From Pseudomonas rustica (GTDB lineage: Bacteria; Pseudomonadota; Gammaproteobacteria; Pseudomonadales; Pseudomonadaceae): a stretch of DNA of 64,000 nt. The position numbers and the translations under genes are program-made. Position 1 is the first letter of the stretch, and each line of letters opens with the position of its first letter. The notes beneath the pieces are model-generated. The model made no database searches, had not been told where the DNA came from, and saw only the letters and a program-made list of their open reading frames with translations. The DNA lies in NCBI RefSeq assembly GCF_018336155.1, contig NZ_JAGYHF010000008.1, positions 62,001 through 126,000 on the forward strand, in the 5' to 3' direction. Positions 62,585 to 64,000 of this stretch are shown here, one piece after another.

Positions 62585-63621
62585 GGCTGCGATCCGGATT
62601 TGCTGTCGAGTGTCGGCGGGCCGTCAACCAGTACGCGGAATGGCGCGGCGTCGGTGCGCAGAATCAGTTTGGTGTCCGGCGTGACGATGGTGCCGAGGGT
62701 GTCCAGTGAGCGCAGCAAGTTGTACAGCTGCGGAGAACTGGCGTAGGCACGGCCGTAAATCTGCGCGGCTTCGACGCGAGATTGCGCTTCGATTTCTGCG
62801 GCTTTCACGGTGGCGTCAGCTTGCACAATTCGCGCATCGCGTTCGGCAGCGGAACGGATTTGCGCCGCTTCGCGTTTGCCGATCGCCGTGCGTTCAGTGG
62901 CAATTGTTTCACGCTCGGCGCGCATGCGATCGACCGTGGCGGTGAGCGTTACCGACGGCAAGGTCAAACGCTCGATGCCAACTTGCACGACACGCACGCC
63001 ATAGGTCGCGAGCAATTGCTGATCAATCTGCTGACGCAACTGCGCTTCGAATTCAGCGATGTGCACTTGGCTGGCATCGGTGTTGACCAGATTCGCCAGA
63101 TCGAAACTGCTGGCGGTGGTTTCCAGCGCCGAACCAACAAAGGTACGAATCTGCCGCGCCGCTTCATCGGGCTGGTTTTGCACTGCGCGCATGAAGCGCT
63201 GCACGTTGCTTGGATCGCCCTGCACCTGCCACGCCACGTAGGCCTGAACGATGATGCGCAAACCATCGCGGGTACCGACATCCTGCAAGCCGCTGGAGGT
63301 AGTGCGCAGACGCAAATCCACCGGAATCGCCGCTTCGAATGGCGCCGGCCAGCGCCAGCTCAAACCCGGTTCAAGCAATACCCGCGATGGATTACCGAAG
63401 CGAGTAATGACCGTGGCTTCACCGGAGCGCACTTGCACCAGACTCGCCGCGGCAATGGCGAACGCCACCAGCAACACCGCCCAGCCCATGCGCCGCCACG
63501 GGAAAGGCCCCGCCTCTTCCGGCGCACCGTGGTGATGATGCCCATGATGATGGTGATGTCCGCCGTGGCCGTGATCGTGGCCGCTGTGATCATGCGGTTC
63601 GTGCGTGTGCGACTGGCTCAA
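62581..63621 (-). CDS. SPFH-family membrane protein (HflC-like) with His-rich N-terminus
   Basis: A 346-aa protein. Residues 1-31 contain 16 histidines in H-x-H and poly-His runs (HDHGHGGHHHHHGHHHH), a likely cytoplasmic metal-binding tail. A membrane segment follows (about 40-60, RMGWAVLLVAFAIAAASLVQV), then an SPFH domain (SGEATVITRFGNPSRVLLEPGLSWRWPAP...) and a charged helical region (RMRAERETIATERTAIGKREAAQI). The start is TTG at 63621, with AGGAG 8 nt before it and overlap with the preceding stop (TTGA). The His tail is unusual for HflC and fits the adjacent metal ATPase. Confidence 0.85.
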   Translation of the reverse strand: MSQSHTHEPHDHSGHDHGHGGHHHHHGHHHHGAPEEAGPFPWRRMGWAVLLVAFAIAAASLVQVRSGEATVITRFGNPSRVLLEPGLSWRWPAPFEAAIPVDLRLRTTSSGLQDVGTRDGLRIIVQAYVAWQVQGDPSNVQRFMRAVQNQPDEAARQIRTFVGSALETTASSFDLANLVNTDASQVHIAEFEAQLRQQIDQQLLATYGVRVVQVGIERLTLPSVTLTATVDRMRAERETIATERTAIGKREAAQIRSAAERDARIVQADATVKAAEIEAQSRVEAAQIYGRAYASSPQLYNLLRSLDTLGTIVTPDTKLILRTDAAPFRVLVDGPPTLDSKSGSQP

Positions 63622-64000
63622 TGGGCGACTCCTGGTTGAGCGATGGTGCGCGCGGGCGTCGGGTCAGCCGGCAGCGTGAAGGTACGCAGGTCGATGGTCG
63701 GCGCATTGCTGCTGCCACCGAGGCGATGATCGAGCACCAGCAATTGGGCTTTGCTCAGGCCTTGGCTGAGCTGCGCGAGGTATTGCTCCAGCACAAAGGC
63801 CTGACCGGCACTGGCGTAGGCTTTTTGTTCGGCGCTGAATTTCAGATCCGCCGCTTGCGCCGTGGCACTGGTTTCGCGTGCATTGGCACTGGCCTGATCG
63901 CAAGCGAGGCTGGCCTGCAATTGCGCCTGATTACTCGCTTCGGCCGCCGCGCCACGCTCCCGGGAGATCAACGCCTGGGCGCCGATCTGCGCCGCTTGCA
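63618..64000 (-). CDS. third SPFH/HflK-like protein, C-terminal part only
   Basis: The gene enters from beyond the right edge; about 127 C-terminal residues are visible. They show the charged Ala/Gln/Glu-rich helix typical after an SPFH domain (SRERGAAAEASNQAQLQASL...), a segment FVLEQYLAQLSQGLSKAQLLVLDHRLGG resembling the HflK C-terminus, and a tail PTIDLRTFTLPADP. It overlaps the HflC-like start by 4 bases, so it heads the visible part of this operon. Confidence 0.75.
   Translation of the reverse strand, partial: QAAQIGAQALISRERGAAAEASNQAQLQASLACDQASANARETSATAQAADLKFSAEQKAYASAGQAFVLEQYLAQLSQGLSKAQLLVLDHRLGGSSNAPTIDLRTFTLPADPTPARTIAQPGVAH

Overview
The window is a 64 kb, GC-rich, gene-dense chromosomal segment from a fluorescent-group Pseudomonas. 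The evidence is gene content and order (pycA/oadA/pycR followed by an RpiR regulator, a GGDEF-EAL protein and uvrD; pdxY; a zinc-starvation block zigA-amiA-folE2-pyrQ) and seven or more paired inverted REP elements of the kind that litter P. fluorescens genomes. Three matches to the Pseudomonas parS centromere and at least four perfect DnaA boxes suggest an origin-proximal position. I saw no rRNA, tRNA, CRISPR array, prophage or insertion sequence.

Layout. 1-5.1 kb: a cut-off LysR regulator, then aspartase (aspA), an alanine/glycine:cation symporter and a type I asparaginase, a compact Asn/Asp utilisation set. 5.4-7.7 kb: an AraC regulator and a histone-deacetylase-fold amidohydrolase. 7.8-17 kb: two tandem, translationally coupled, paralogous giant proteins (about 1,530 and 1,520 aa) resembling the dermonecrotic-toxin-like (DUF6543) family. 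17-20.4 kb: a MocR regulator divergent from a paiB-like/GNAT/GNAT operon. 20.5-26.6 kb: an XRE regulator divergent from two paralogous autotransporters, with a three-copy palindromic operator array between them. 26.9-35.5 kb: the two-subunit pyruvate carboxylase, its LysR regulator, an RpiR regulator and a c-di-GMP enzyme. 35.7-43.7 kb: housekeeping genes (uvrD, Tim44-like, SMI1/KNR4, cation/proton antiporter, acyl-CoA thioesterase, pdxY, DUF3301).

43.8-54.1 kb is a zinc-economy region. It has two COG0523 GTPases, a DUF1826 protein, a small exported protein, the amidase amiA, a folE2 gene broken by one in-frame TAA, a zinc-type ABC importer, a gamma-carbonic anhydrase and a variant dihydroorotase. 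Two strong Zur-box palindromes sit in the two divergent intergenic regions. folE2, the ABC genes and the carbonic anhydrase are linked by 1- to 4-nt overlaps, and pyrQ follows 3 nt later, so this looks like one operon providing zinc uptake and zinc-sparing substitutes.

54.2-57.5 kb: a DUF3617 protein, cardiolipin synthase and cyclopropane synthase cfaB (membrane lipids). 57.6-64 kb, all on the minus strand: three SPFH (HflK/HflC-like) proteins and a P1B-type ATPase with an atypical last metal-site motif, joined by 4-nt overlaps, followed by a Cys-rich bufferin-type peptide precursor and its MNIO/DUF692 and DUF2063 partner genes. One SPFH protein carries 16 histidines in its first 31 residues. 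I infer that this whole block is a metal-homeostasis locus; it and the giant-protein pair are the best candidates for under-described biology.
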